From Zoogloea sp041917255 (GTDB lineage Bacteria; Pseudomonadota; Gammaproteobacteria; Burkholderiales; Rhodocyclaceae): a stretch of 64,000 nt of DNA. The notes beneath the pieces are model-generated. The model had not been told where the DNA came from and searched no databases. It saw only the letters and a list, made by a program, of their open reading frames with translations. Positions 1-8,170 of this stretch are shown one piece after another; within the stretch, counting starts at the first letter, position 1, and each line of letters begins with the position of its first letter. The stretch lies in assembly GCA_041917255.1 (NCBI GenBank), contig JAYRYA010000026.1:7348-71347 (forward strand), given 5' to 3'. Both the position numbers and the translations under genes were made by a program.

Positions 1-646
1 CGTGGGCCAGGGGCAGCTGGTTGGCCACGCCGAGCACCGCGTCGGGCAGCTGGCTCTGGGGGAAGAACACGCCCGACAGCATGGTCATCGGGGTGATGAA
101 CAGGGTGAAGTAGTACATGAAGAAATCGTAGCTCGGCGCGAGGGCGGTCATGATGAGGCCGAGGGCGGCGAAGCACAGCCCGGTGAGGAAGACCACCGGG
201 ATCGCCGCCAGGGCCAGCGGCGAGGCGGCAAAGCCGAAGGCGGCGATCACCCCGAGGATGGCGGTGCCGGCAAGCGTTGCCTTGCTGGCGGCCCAGATCA
301 GCTCGGCGGCGACGATGTCGTCGAGCGCCACCGGGGCGTTCATGATGGCTTCCCAGGTCTTCTGCACGTGCATCCGCGAGAAGCCGGAATATAGCGCCTC
401 GAAGGTGGCGGCGTTCATCGTGGAATAGCACAGGGTGCCGCCGGCCAGGAAGGCGATGTAGGAGACACCTTCGACTTCCGGCACCAGCATCCCGAGCCCG
501 TAGCCCAGGCCCAGCATGTAGATCACCGGGTCGGCCAGGTTGCCGACGATGGACGGCAGGGCGAGCTTCTTCCAGACCAGGAAGTTGCGGCGCCACACGG
601 CGAGGAGGCGGCCGGAGAGGCGTGGGGGGGCGAAGTGGTTCGGCAT
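1..646 (-). CDS. ABC-2 type transporter permease, NodJ/DrrB-like (C-terminus outside window)
   Basis: Membrane subunit of an ABC exporter. Reading from the ATG at 646 gives 215 residues before the window edge, against about 255-265 for the NodJ family, so roughly 40 C-terminal residues are missing. A basic N-terminus (RLLAVWRRNFLVWKKL) leads into hydrophobic helices, with the family-typical stretch DPVIYMLGLGYGLG at about residues 39-52 and the late segment TPMTMLSGVFFPQSQLP. Its ATPase partner lies directly upstream on the same strand. NodIJ export lipochitin oligosaccharides in rhizobia, but nodIJ-like pairs are widespread in betaproteobacteria without nod genes, so the substrate is unknown. 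No other frame across this stretch has comparable membrane-protein composition. The 267-bp gap to the ATPase gene is filled with repeats, which is unusual for a pair that normally abuts. Confidence 0.85.
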   Translation of the reverse strand, partial: MPNHFAPPRLSGRLLAVWRRNFLVWKKLALPSIVGNLADPVIYMLGLGYGLGMLVPEVEGVSYIAFLAGGTLCYSTMNAATFEALYSGFSRMHVQKTWEAIMNAPVALDDIVAAELIWAASKATLAGTAILGVIAAFGFAASPLALAAIPVVFLTGLCFAALGLIMTALAPSYDFFMYYFTLFITPMTMLSGVFFPQSQLPDAVLGVANQLPLAH

Positions 647-656
647 GGCAGCGTCT

Positions 657-737
657 TCAGCGAGCGGAGCGAGCGTGGGGGGCGTCCAGCCTCCCGCCGG
701 GCCGTCCCAAGGGAGGCTGCAGCCCCCTTGGGGGGGT
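657..737. repeat. Dispersed palindromic repeat, copy A
   Basis: About 80 bp containing GCGAGCGTGGGGGGCGTCCAG, then CCCGCCGGGCCG, then a near-perfect palindrome at 704-730 centred on CTGCAG (arms CCCAAGGGAGG and CCCCCTTGGG). It matches copy B at 807-884 almost base for base. It looks like a multicopy extragenic palindrome; this class is common in high-GC betaproteobacterial genomes. Confidence 0.8.
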
Positions 738-779
738 GAGGCAAGGAATTCGTGGCGCATTGCGCCGCGCCTGCCGCAC

Positions 780-803
780 GGGCCTGCTGTGCAAAGCAGG
801 CCC
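780..803. repeat. Hairpin between the repeat copies
   Basis: Perfect 9-bp stem GGGCCTGCT / AGCAGGCCC (780-788 and 795-803) with loop GTGCAA. It lies between the two repeat copies, has no T-run, and probably belongs to the composite repeat rather than being a terminator. Confidence 0.7.
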
Positions 804-806
804 TCC

Positions 807-911
807 GCGAACGAAGTGAGCGTGGGGGTCGTCCAGTCTCCCGCCGGGCCGCCCCAAGGGAGGCTGCAGCCCCCTCGGGGGGCAGCGAACGAAGTGAGCG
901 TGGGGGTCGTT
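807..911. repeat. Dispersed palindromic repeat, copy B plus a truncated third copy
   Basis: 807-884 repeats copy A (GCGAACGAAGTGAGCGTGGG, then CCCGCCGGGCCG, then the CTGCAG-centred palindrome). From 885 the first 26 bp of the unit start again (GCGAACGAAGTGAGCGTGGG) and run into the stop codon of the ATPase gene, so the array is a partial tandem. The unit therefore separates permease from ATPase and touches the ATPase 3' end. Confidence 0.8.
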
Positions 912-913
912 CA

Positions 914-1852
914 TCAATCGCGTAGTTCGCGTCCGGTGAGCTTGAGGAAGACGTCTTCCAGGTTGGCCGGCCGGTGCAGGGTGCGCAGGCCCGGCTGGTG
1001 GGCCAGGTGGGCGAGCAGCGGCGCGGCGTCGTCGGTGTAGCAGAAGGCGGTCTCGCCGCTGATCTCGCAGCGCTTGCTGAGGCTGGCGGCGTGCTCGGCG
1101 GCCCAGGCGGCCGCGCCGGTTCCGCCGCCGTTCCATTCGCCGAAGACTTCGACCACCTGGGGTTCGATGTGCTCGGCGATCACTTCCCGCGGGCTGCCCT
1201 GGGTGAGGATGCGCCCGCCGTCGAGGATGGCCAGCCGGTTGGCGAGGCGCTCGGCTTCGTCCATGAAGTGGGTGGTGAGGAGAATGGTGGTGCCTTCAGC
1301 GGTGAGCCGACGCAGGCGCTCCCAGATCAGGTGGCGGGCCTGGGGGTCGAGGCCGGTTGTGGGTTCGTCGAGGATCAACAGCTCCGGTTTGTTCACCAGC
1401 GCCCGGGCCAGGGTGAGGCGGCGTTTCATGCCGCCGGAGAGCGACTGGATGCGCGCGTTCTCCTTGCCCTCGAGGCCAGCGAAGGCGAGCAGATCGGGGA
1501 TGCGCGGGCGGATGTCGCGCTCGGGGATGCCGAAGTAGCCGGCGAAGATCAGCAGGTTCTCGGCGCAGGTGAAATCCGGGTCGAGGCTGTCGAGCTGGGG
1601 CACCACGCCGACCCGCGCGCGGGCCTCGCGGGCACGCTCGGGCACCGGTTCGCCGCACAGGCGAATACTGCCGCCGCTGGCGCCGGTGAGGCCCAGTGCG
1701 CAGCGCAGGGTGGTCGTCTTGCCGGCGCCGTTGGGGCCGAGCAGCGCAAAGCATTCGCCGGGGACGAGGTGCAGGTCAATGCCGCGCACCACCTCCCGGG
1801 CGTCGGCACCGCTGCCGAAGCGCTTGACGAGGCCATCTATCCGGAGCGGCAT
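914..1852 (-). CDS. ABC transporter ATP-binding protein, NodI/DrrA-like
   Basis: Cytoplasmic ATPase (312 aa) of the exporter whose permease lies downstream. Visible motifs: Walker A GPNGAGKTT at 39-47, Q-loop Gln86, signature LSGGM at 138-142, Walker B LLILDEP at 158-164, D-loop GLD, and switch His195. The C-terminal 80-90 residues form the extra domain of NodI/DrrA-type ATPases, ending in the NLEDVFLKLTGREL motif typical of the family. The frame can be read further upstream, but only the ATG at 1852 begins the conserved domain (MPLRIDGLVKRFG); that ATG overlaps the stop of the GST gene by one base (TGATG), suggesting translational coupling. Drug, lipid or oligosaccharide export are all possible. 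Confidence 0.93.
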   Translation of the reverse strand: MPLRIDGLVKRFGSGADAREVVRGIDLHLVPGECFALLGPNGAGKTTTLRCALGLTGASGGSIRLCGEPVPERAREARARVGVVPQLDSLDPDFTCAENLLIFAGYFGIPERDIRPRIPDLLAFAGLEGKENARIQSLSGGMKRRLTLARALVNKPELLILDEPTTGLDPQARHLIWERLRRLTAEGTTILLTTHFMDEAERLANRLAILDGGRILTQGSPREVIAEHIEPQVVEVFGEWNGGGTGAAAWAAEHAASLSKRCEISGETAFCYTDDAAPLLAHLAHQPGLRTLHRPANLEDVFLKLTGRELRD

Positions 1853-2460
1853 CAGACGGGCGGCGGCGTGGTGCCGACGAAGGACGGCCGGGCGAAAAGG
1901 TTGGCGGCCCAGGCGGCGAGATTGGGGTGGGTGCTGCGCCAGTGCAGGTGGCCGAAGCGGAAATCCAGGTAGCCGAGGGTGCAGCCTACCGCGATGTCGG
2001 CGATGTTGATGGCGGTGTTGCCAAAGCCCTTGCGCTGCACCAGGCGTTCTTCCAGCGCGGCGATGCCCCGGTGGATCTTGGTGAGCTGGCGGTCGATGCT
2101 GGCCTGGTCCTGCTTCTCGGGCGGACGGTGGCTCTCGAGGAAGGCTGCCACCGCGGCGTCGGTGATGCCGTCGGCCAGCGCCTCGGTCTGGCGCACCGGC
2201 AGGCTGGCCAGCCGTTCGGCGGGCAGCAGCGGGGCGCCGCCGAGGGTTTCGAGGTACAGCGCGATCACCGGCGAGTCGTACCACACCTCGCCGTCGTCGG
2301 CGACCAGCGCCGGCACCTTGCCCAGCGGGTTGTAGGAGGGCACGGTGGTTTCGGGTAGCCACGGGATGTCCACCTCAAGGGTGAAGGACAGGCCCTTCTC
2401 GGCGAGGGCGACGCGGATCTTGCGCGCGTAGGGGCTGGTGAGCGATGCGACGAGTTTCAT
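1852..2460 (-). CDS. Glutathione S-transferase family protein
   Basis: A 202-residue soluble protein with an N-terminal thioredoxin-like GST domain (MKLVASLTSPYARKIRVAL, cis-Pro region ETTVPSYNPLGKVPAL, glutathione-binding YDSPVIALYLE) and an all-helical C-terminal domain. The catalytic residue is probably Ser8 or Ser/Thr nearby, as in bacterial stringent-starvation-like and zeta/beta GSTs. It would conjugate glutathione to electrophiles or act as a thiol peroxidase; no substrate can be inferred. It is the first gene of the unit that continues into the ABC exporter genes, which fits a detoxification theme without proving one. Confidence 0.9.
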   Translation of the reverse strand: MKLVASLTSPYARKIRVALAEKGLSFTLEVDIPWLPETTVPSYNPLGKVPALVADDGEVWYDSPVIALYLETLGGAPLLPAERLASLPVRQTEALADGITDAAVAAFLESHRPPEKQDQASIDRQLTKIHRGIAALEERLVQRKGFGNTAINIADIAVGCTLGYLDFRFGHLHWRSTHPNLAAWAANLFARPSFVGTTPPPV

Positions 2461-2518
2461 CGGTTGGACCTCGGCGTGGCGGCCTGCGGGGCAGGCCGGG
2501 GTTGGCGGGTACGATGGA

Positions 2519-3157
2519 TCAGAGCGGCGTCCAGGCGCGTTCGATGATCTTGCGGATGACGTGCAGCTTGCCGTGGAAGAAGTGGTCGGCGCCAGGCACG
2601 ACCACGACCGGCAGTTCCTGGGGCGCGGCCCATTCCATCACGTTGGCGAGGGCCACGGTCTCGTCGGCCTCGCCGTGGATCACCAGGGTGTCGTCGGGGA
2701 CGGGCTCGGTGGTGTAGCTGCGGGCGCCGGTGACGGTGCCGGCGGCGGTGCCGACCAGCACGATGCGGCCAGCCGGGGTGACGCCTTCGGCCAGCCGGGC
2801 GGCGACGCGGGTCTGCACGTAGGCGCCAAAGGAGAAGCCACCGAGCGCCAGCGGCAGGCCGCCCCAGCGACTCTGGGCCCAGGCGATGACGGCCAGCATG
2901 TCTTCGGTTTCGGCGCCGCCGTGGTCGTGGGCGCCGACGCTCTTGCCTACGCCCCGGAAGTTGGGGCGCAGCGCCGCGTAGCCCAGGTCGCGGAGGACCC
3001 GCGCCAGGGTGTGGGCGACCTTGTTGGTGTTGCTGCCGTGAAACAGCGGGTGGGGATGGCAGATCAGCGCGATGCCGCGCACCTGCGCGGGCGTGTCGAT
3101 GATGAGCTCGATCGGGCCATCGGGGCCGTTGATGAGGGCGGTTTCGGTGGCGGCCAT
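2519..3157 (-). CDS. Alpha/beta hydrolase (dienelactone-hydrolase-like)
   Basis: Serine hydrolase of 212 residues. The nucleophile elbow GFSFG places Ser109; likely triad partners are Asp165 (HGEADETV) and His192 (GADHFFHGKL). HPHPLFHGS at 34-42 supplies the oxyanion-hole region, and the short cap-less architecture matches the YjfP/COG2945 group, which is widespread and of unknown substrate. The start ATG at 3157 sits 5 nt after the stop of the ferredoxin gene, so the two are probably cotranscribed. An upstream extension of this frame only overlaps the ferredoxin gene and is not supported. Confidence 0.9.
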   Translation of the reverse strand: MAATETALINGPDGPIELIIDTPAQVRGIALICHPHPLFHGSNTNKVAHTLARVLRDLGYAALRPNFRGVGKSVGAHDHGGAETEDMLAVIAWAQSRWGGLPLALGGFSFGAYVQTRVAARLAEGVTPAGRIVLVGTAAGTVTGARSYTTEPVPDDTLVIHGEADETVALANVMEWAAPQELPVVVVPGADHFFHGKLHVIRKIIERAWTPL

Positions 3158-3162
3158 GGTGG

Positions 3163-3471
3163 TCAGATTTTCAGGCGTTCGACGATCCGGCCATGCTGCA
3201 GGTGTTCGGCGATGATCTCGTCGATGTCGGATTTGTCGACGAAGGTGTACCAGACGTTGTCGGGATAGACCACCAGCACCGGGCCTTCGTCGCAACGGTC
3301 GAGGCAGCCGGCCTTGTTGATGCGGATCTTGCCCTTGCCCTTGAGGCCCAGCGCGGCGATGCGGTCCTTGGCGTAGGTCTGCAGTTCGACGGCGCCCTTG
3401 CTGGCGCAACAGGATTCACCCTCGGCGCGCTGGTTGCAGCAGAAGAAAACGTGGTGCTTGAAATAACTCAT
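3163..3471 (-). CDS. Thioredoxin-like [2Fe-2S] ferredoxin
   Basis: A 102-residue ferredoxin of the thioredoxin-fold (Shethna/Aquifex type) family. Ligand candidates are in FFCCNQ, ESCCASKG and AGCLDRCDEG, giving the C-x(10-12)-C ... C-x3-C arrangement, followed by the family signature GPVLVVYPDNVWYTFV. It carries single electrons to unknown partners. The chosen ATG at 3471 begins MSYFKHHVFFC, as in homologues; a start five codons upstream is possible. First gene of a two-gene unit with the downstream hydrolase. Confidence 0.92.
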   Translation of the reverse strand: MSYFKHHVFFCCNQRAEGESCCASKGAVELQTYAKDRIAALGLKGKGKIRINKAGCLDRCDEGPVLVVYPDNVWYTFVDKSDIDEIIAEHLQHGRIVERLKI

Positions 3472-3545
3472 CGGGCGTCTCCGCAATCGGGGGTGGTCTG
3501 GAAAGTGACGCGATTATCTGTCAATCGTTCCGCTGGCGGCAGATT

Positions 3546-4631
3546 TCAGCGTCCCCGATACGGATCGCGGGACGTGCTGGCACCGAGCACACCCAGATAG
3601 GCAAAGGTGACGAAAGGCCACAGGCTGGCGGTGAGCTGGGTCAGGCCGTGGAAGTTCAGAAAGTTGCCGCGCTGGATGAGCGCCATGTCGCTGGGCAGAA
3701 AGGGGTTCTCCGGGGCCAGATTGACCAGCGCGGTGCCCACCAGCAGCGCCATGCCGGCCAGCATGGTGTGCGCCCGGGCAGGTAGCAGCAGGCAGACGCA
3801 CAAGACGAGGGTTCCGGCGGCGAGCCCGATCTGCCCCCCTGGTGTGGCCCAGTGGAGCGGATCGCCGGGCGAGAAGAAAGCCGACGAGGCGAGGGTCTTC
3901 GCCCCCAGCCCGAGTGCTACCAGCAGCACCAGCGGCCACGGCGAGAACTGGCGCATCACGCAGCGCGCGGTGAGACCCACGGCCACCAGCTGGCTGGCGG
4001 CGATGGCGGCCTCGACCTTCATGAAACGGGTCGGGTTGAACTGCAGCGGGGTGGGCAGATCGAGCAGCCGGCGCAGGTCGCCACTGGCGAACAGCAGGCT
4101 CTCGGGGGTGAGAAGTGTAAGCAGCCACAGGCCCAGCACCGCCAGCCCGAACTCGCCCACATGTCCGGCCACGATGCGCCGCCGGCGCCAGCGGGTGAGC
4201 CCGCTACGGGGGTCGAAGAGGGCGCCGCTCCAGCGTCCTCCGGCCAGGGCGCCGAGGATGCCGCCCAGGGTGTTGCAGCCCACGTCCACGTTCGATGGCA
4301 CCCGGCTGGGCAGGAAGTTCTGCAGGGTTTCGACTGACAGGCTGAGGGCGAAGGTGGTGAGGATCGCCGCGACCACCGCCCAGCCCTTGGGCAGCCGCGA
4401 TGGCATGGCCGCGACCAGCGCGAAGCTGAAAGGCACGATGCCCAACACGTTCACGATGAGATCGACCCGGCCGTAATAGCGCGGCCAGGGTTGGAACAGG
4501 AAGTCGAAGACGGGCAGGCCGGTGTCACGCCAGCCGGTGAAGGGGTGCAGGCAGGCGTAGACGATCAGCACACCGATGACGGCGGCGAACCAGGCGGCGA
4601 GGGGCGAGCTTCGGCGTGGGTGGGTGGGCAT
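3546..4631 (-). CDS. VanZ-like family membrane protein
   Basis: A 361-residue polytopic membrane protein. The N-terminal third has the VanZ signature: NVLGIVPFSFAL, then VETLQNFLPSRVPSNVDVG (the conserved ExxQ...R.xxxxDv motif), then GGILGALAG. After a basic loop (TRWRRRR) a second set of about six hydrophobic segments follows, so it is a VanZ domain with a long C-terminal membrane extension rather than the minimal protein. VanZ homologues influence teicoplanin resistance, but most genomic copies are of unknown function. The gene stands alone on its strand and is divergent from the glycosyltransferase at 4,749. Confidence 0.88.
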   Translation of the reverse strand: MPTHPRRSSPLAAWFAAVIGVLIVYACLHPFTGWRDTGLPVFDFLFQPWPRYYGRVDLIVNVLGIVPFSFALVAAMPSRLPKGWAVVAAILTTFALSLSVETLQNFLPSRVPSNVDVGCNTLGGILGALAGGRWSGALFDPRSGLTRWRRRRIVAGHVGEFGLAVLGLWLLTLLTPESLLFASGDLRRLLDLPTPLQFNPTRFMKVEAAIAASQLVAVGLTARCVMRQFSPWPLVLLVALGLGAKTLASSAFFSPGDPLHWATPGGQIGLAAGTLVLCVCLLLPARAHTMLAGMALLVGTALVNLAPENPFLPSDMALIQRGNFLNFHGLTQLTASLWPFVTFAYLGVLGASTSRDPYRGR

Positions 4632-4748
4632 GTGACCGGGGGTTGGGCGGGTTGTCGCAATTCTAGCGGGTCGTCGGTGCGCGTGCCGCCGGGCTGGCGG
4701 TCGGGGTATGCTTGAACGGCCCGCTGTCCGTCAATCACGCTTCATGCC

Positions 4749-5642
4749 ATGCCTCAACGAATCGGCTTCGTCCTGCTGACCCATGCCAATACGCCGCAGG
4801 TCCGCCGCCTGAGCGCCACGCTCGACCGCATGTTCGACGCGCCGCCCATCGTCTGTCACCACGATTTTTCGAAATCTGACCTGCCGGCCCGGGGCTTTGG
4901 CGAAAATTTTTCATTCGTGCGGCCCCACGAGGTGACCGGATGGGGGCGCTTCTCCATCGTCGAGGCGACCCTGCGCGGCATTGAGGCGCTGTACGCCAGG
5001 CCCAACCCGCCCGACTGGTTCGTGTTGCTGAGCGCGGCGGACTACCCGGTGAAGCCGGCGGCGACGATTCTCGCCGAGCTGGCGGCGAGCCCCTTCGATG
5101 CCTATGTGGAGCACCGGGAGATCAGCTACGAATGCCGACGGGAGCCCGCCGACAAGATGTACTTCCGGCGCTACCGGACTTTCCGCTTCCATGTGGCGGC
5201 GCTATTCGGCGGGGCGCCGGCGGATCGCTTCTTCACCCTCGAACATCCGCTGCTGACTCGCCACTTCACACCGTTCTCGGAGGCGTTCCGCTGCTATTTC
5301 GGCAGCCAGTGGTTCTGCGCCAACGGCAAGGCAGCCGAGCACCTGCTGCGCTTTCACCGCGAGCACCGCAGCCTGGCCGACCACTACCGGCGTCAGGAGC
5401 GTTATCGGGTGATCTGCCCGGATGAGTCCTACATCCAGACCGTCCTCGCCAACGACCCCGGGCTGAAGGTGGCCAACGACCCGCTGCGCTACATCGACTG
5501 GGTGGCCGGCGAGGCCCATCCACGCACCCTGGGCTGCGCCGATCTGCCGGCAATCGCCACGTCCACCGCCCACTTCGCGCGGAAGTTCGATGTGGCGGTG
5601 GATGGCGCGGTGCTGGACCGGCTGGACGGGATCGTCAGCTAG
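4749..5642 (+). CDS. Core-2/I-branching beta-1,6-N-acetylglucosaminyltransferase family protein
   Basis: A 297-residue cytosolic protein matching the GT14-like family (PF02485): N-terminal RIGFVLLTHANTPQVRRL, the conserved WGRFSIVEATLRGIEAL, then DWFVLLSAADYPVKP at about residues 92-106, and a C-terminal acidic motif PDESYIQTVLAND. It would add a sugar to a cell-surface polysaccharide or to a protein. No polysaccharide cluster surrounds it, so the acceptor is unknown. The ATG at 4749 begins the conserved strand; an ATG five bases earlier is in another frame. Confidence 0.88.
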   Translation: MPQRIGFVLLTHANTPQVRRLSATLDRMFDAPPIVCHHDFSKSDLPARGFGENFSFVRPHEVTGWGRFSIVEATLRGIEALYARPNPPDWFVLLSAADYPVKPAATILAELAASPFDAYVEHREISYECRREPADKMYFRRYRTFRFHVAALFGGAPADRFFTLEHPLLTRHFTPFSEAFRCYFGSQWFCANGKAAEHLLRFHREHRSLADHYRRQERYRVICPDESYIQTVLANDPGLKVANDPLRYIDWVAGEAHPRTLGCADLPAIATSTAHFARKFDVAVDGAVLDRLDGIVS

Positions 5643-5658
5643 CTGCCGCCGGGCGGGC

Positions 5659-6129
5659 CTAGTGCCCTCGGGCGAAGAGCTGGGCGGCGCCGGGCAGCTT
5701 GAGGGTGGCGAGCTTTGCCATCACGCCATCCCAGTCCACCGCATCCAGCGTGTTCTTGACCAGCAGGCCCAGGTCGGTCTCGCCTTCCATCAGCAGGCGG
5801 CGGCTGAAGAACAGGGTGTCCGGGTCTTCCTCGCGGAGCGCCAGGGCGAGGTAGTCGCGAGTGGTGGCGGAGAGGGTGAGATCCGGGTCGCGCCCGTCGA
5901 AAAGCGGGCTGAAACCCCGCGGCCCCAAGGTGAAGCGCAGCGCCATGCCGGCGTCGGTGACCTTGAGGAGCAGGCGCTTGCCGGTGAGCGGCTCGAGCGT
6001 GTCTCGGGGCAGCAGGCGGTCGAGGGCCAGGTTGAGGCCGGTGACCAGTGCCAGGGTCGGCGGCAGCTGGGGCAGGCGGGCGCCTACCCGGGCGAAGGGG
6101 CCGGGCAGGGTGAAGGCGGGGAGTTTCAT
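5659..6129 (-). CDS. ubiT: UbiT, SCP2-domain accessory protein of O2-independent ubiquinone synthesis
   Basis: A 156-residue SCP2 lipid-binding domain protein. In E. coli UbiT, UbiU and UbiV make ubiquinone without oxygen; UbiT is thought to present the hydrophobic intermediates, as UbiJ does aerobically. Visible are the amphipathic N-terminus (ARVGARLPQLPPTLALVTGLNL) and the SCP2 core (LLLKVTDAGMALRF ... DLTLSATTRDYLALALREEDPD). It follows ubiV with a 4-nt ATGA overlap, so expression is coupled. The identification rests on the family match plus the unmistakable ubiUV neighbours. Confidence 0.92.
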   Translation of the reverse strand: MKLPAFTLPGPFARVGARLPQLPPTLALVTGLNLALDRLLPRDTLEPLTGKRLLLKVTDAGMALRFTLGPRGFSPLFDGRDPDLTLSATTRDYLALALREEDPDTLFFSRRLLMEGETDLGLLVKNTLDAVDWDGVMAKLATLKLPGAAQLFARGH

Positions 6130-7049
6130 CGGCGGGCTCCGGGCTCAGGGGTGACGAACTGCTCGACGCCGGGGCGGCCGTGCCAGAAGCCGTTGCACGG
6201 TTCGTCCGGCAGCAGCGGCAGGGCGTCGGTGAGGGCGTCAATCGGTGGGATCAGGCCATCCGCGGCGCGGCGGAAGAGATCGACGATCTCGGCCGTGTGC
6301 TCGCCCTGGGGGCTGATGCGCAGGATGTCGATGCCGTCGGCGACCACCGCGGGCAGGTCGGCCAGCAGGGTGTGCACGTGGGCCGACTGGGTCTGGATGC
6401 CGTTGAGGGTGAGGAAGGGTTCGCCCTCTCGGGTCTTCAGGGGGATGCCGTCGGCGAACTGCAGGCAGCGGAACTCGCAGGTGTCCTTCTGGAGGTTGAA
6501 GTGGCGGGCAGTGAAACAGCGCGCCGAGTAGGCCAGCGGCAGGCGGCCGTGGGCGAAAAGCTCCACTTCCATGTCGCGCCCGAGGCCGTGGCGCAGCTCG
6601 GCGATCTGCTTGCGCGACATCTCCGGCGGGGCAACCCAGCGGGTCGCGCCCAGGTCGGCGAACATGCCCAGGGTCGCCGGGTTGAAGATGTTGAGCGTGG
6701 GCCCGGCGATCCAGTTGCGCACCGGCGCATCGCCGCCGGTGAGGAGTTCGACCGCGCCCATGTCGTTGGCCTCGACCCGGAAAGTGCCGTTGGCGACGAT
6801 CCTGCGCAGGGTCTTGAGGTCGGATTCGGATTCGACCAGCACCTGGCTCGACAGCACAACGTCCTTGCCCGCGACGGCGAGGGTTTCGGCGATCTCCAGC
6901 CAGTCGGGCAGGCGCAGTTCGTGGCGGCGGGAGCACACGGTCTCGCCCAGGTAGACGACATCCACCGGCGAATCTGCCATGTCGGCGTAGAAGGCGAGGG
7001 TCGACTGGCGGGGCCAGTAGTAGAGCAGGGGGCCGAGGGCGAGTTTCAT
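6126..7049 (-). CDS. ubiV: UbiV, [4Fe-4S] U32-family protein for O2-independent ubiquinone hydroxylation
   Basis: A 307-residue U32-family protein. UbiUV form a heterodimer in which each chain binds a [4Fe-4S] cluster and which hydroxylates the ubiquinone ring anaerobically using prephenate as oxygen donor. The four cluster cysteines described for E. coli UbiV (39, 180, 193, 197) have counterparts at Cys39, Cys178, Cys191 and Cys195 with the same C-x12-C-x3-C spacing. Full-length, between ubiU (34-nt gap) and ubiT (4-nt overlap). Confidence 0.95.
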   Translation of the reverse strand: MKLALGPLLYYWPRQSTLAFYADMADSPVDVVYLGETVCSRRHELRLPDWLEIAETLAVAGKDVVLSSQVLVESESDLKTLRRIVANGTFRVEANDMGAVELLTGGDAPVRNWIAGPTLNIFNPATLGMFADLGATRWVAPPEMSRKQIAELRHGLGRDMEVELFAHGRLPLAYSARCFTARHFNLQKDTCEFRCLQFADGIPLKTREGEPFLTLNGIQTQSAHVHTLLADLPAVVADGIDILRISPQGEHTAEIVDLFRRAADGLIPPIDALTDALPLLPDEPCNGFWHGRPGVEQFVTPEPGARR

Positions 7050-7083
7050 CGGTAGGCGGGCTTTCGGAGGGGGTGGGCGCGGC

Positions 7084-8097
7084 TTATTTCCAGGGGCGGT
7101 AGTAGGCGCCCAGGGTGTGGCTCTGACCTTCGGAGTTCTTGTTGAGGGCGTTCATCCAGGCGGGCTCGACGCGGAAGGCTTGCTTGCCGGCCTGCAGGCG
7201 GTCGATGGCGGCGCGCCACACTTCGGTGACTTGCGCCACGTAGGCCGGGCTGCGCTGGCGGCCTTCGATCTTGATGGCGCGCACGCCGATGCGGGCCAGC
7301 TCGGGCAGCAGTTCCAGCGTGTTGAGGCTGGTGGGCTCCTCGATGGCGTAGTAGGTCTCGCCGTTCACGTCGAAGCGGCCCTTGCACAGGGTGGGGTAGC
7401 CGGCCCGCTCGCCGTCGGCGAAGCGGTCGATGAGAATGCCGCCCAGGCGCGTCTCCATGCCCTGTGGGGTCTGTTCCCAGCGTACATGCTTGCCGGGCGA
7501 GCACGCGCCCTGGCAGTTGGGCGATTCGCCAGTGGCGTAGGCCGACAGGGCGCAGCGCCCTTCGACCATCACGCACAGCCCACCGAAACCGAACACTTCG
7601 ATCTCCACCGGCGTGTTGGCGATCACCTGCTCGACCTGGGCCAGCGACAGCACCCGCGGCAGCACTGCCCGGGCGATGCCGAAGTGGCGGTGGTAGAAGT
7701 TGATCGCGTCGTAGCTGGTGGCCGAGCCCTGCACCGACAGGTGCAGGCGCAGATCCGGATGAACGCGCCGGGCGTAGGCCATCAGGCCCGGATCGGCGAG
7801 GATCACCGCGTCCATGCCGCAGGCCGCGGCACGGTCCACGGCGCCGGTCCAGCGCTGCCAGTTGTCGGTCTGGGGGTAGGTGTTGAGCGCCAGCAACACC
7901 TTGCGGCCGCGCTCGTGGGCGTAGCGCACGCCTTCGCCCAGGGCCTTGTCGTCGAAGTTGAGGCCGCTGAAGTTGCGGGCGTTGGTGGCGTCCTTGAAGC
8001 CGAGGTAAACACAGTCGGCGCCATGGTCCACGGCGGTCTTGAGGGCGGGCAGGCTGCCGGCGGGGCAGACCAGTTCGATGGGGCGCGCTGAAGTCAT
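7084..8097 (-). CDS. ubiU: UbiU, [4Fe-4S] U32-family protein for O2-independent ubiquinone hydroxylation
   Basis: A 337-residue partner of UbiV. Cluster ligands known in E. coli (169, 176, 193, 232) align with Cys175, Cys182, Cys199 and Cys238, a constant +6 offset. The U32 signature is visible at about 165-190 (EVFGFGGLCVMVEGRCALS). It is the promoter-proximal gene of ubiUVT and is preceded by an FNR/Anr-type box, matching the anaerobic control of ubiUV in E. coli. Its presence means the host makes ubiquinone during anaerobic, probably denitrifying, growth. Confidence 0.96.
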   Translation of the reverse strand: MTSARPIELVCPAGSLPALKTAVDHGADCVYLGFKDATNARNFSGLNFDDKALGEGVRYAHERGRKVLLALNTYPQTDNWQRWTGAVDRAAACGMDAVILADPGLMAYARRVHPDLRLHLSVQGSATSYDAINFYHRHFGIARAVLPRVLSLAQVEQVIANTPVEIEVFGFGGLCVMVEGRCALSAYATGESPNCQGACSPGKHVRWEQTPQGMETRLGGILIDRFADGERAGYPTLCKGRFDVNGETYYAIEEPTSLNTLELLPELARIGVRAIKIEGRQRSPAYVAQVTEVWRAAIDRLQAGKQAFRVEPAWMNALNKNSEGQSHTLGAYYRPWK

Positions 8098-8128
8098 GGG
8101 CGATGGGCGGCAGGATGAACGCGGCGGG

Positions 8129-8170
8129 ACTATAGGCGCGCGCTTGCCGGTCCACCTTGACGGGCGTCAA
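8129..8170 (-). promoter_or_regulatory. Putative FNR/Anr-dependent class II promoter of ubiUVT
   Basis: On the minus strand the perfect palindrome TTGACGGGCGTCAA (8157-8170; FNR/Anr consensus TTGAT-N4-ATCAA with T-to-C at the inner position) is followed by TATAGT (8129-8134), a 5/6 match to the -10 hexamer. If transcription starts 7 nt after the hexamer (about 8122), the palindrome is centred at -41.5, the standard class II position. The deduced start lies about 25 nt before the ubiU ATG. Confidence 0.8.
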
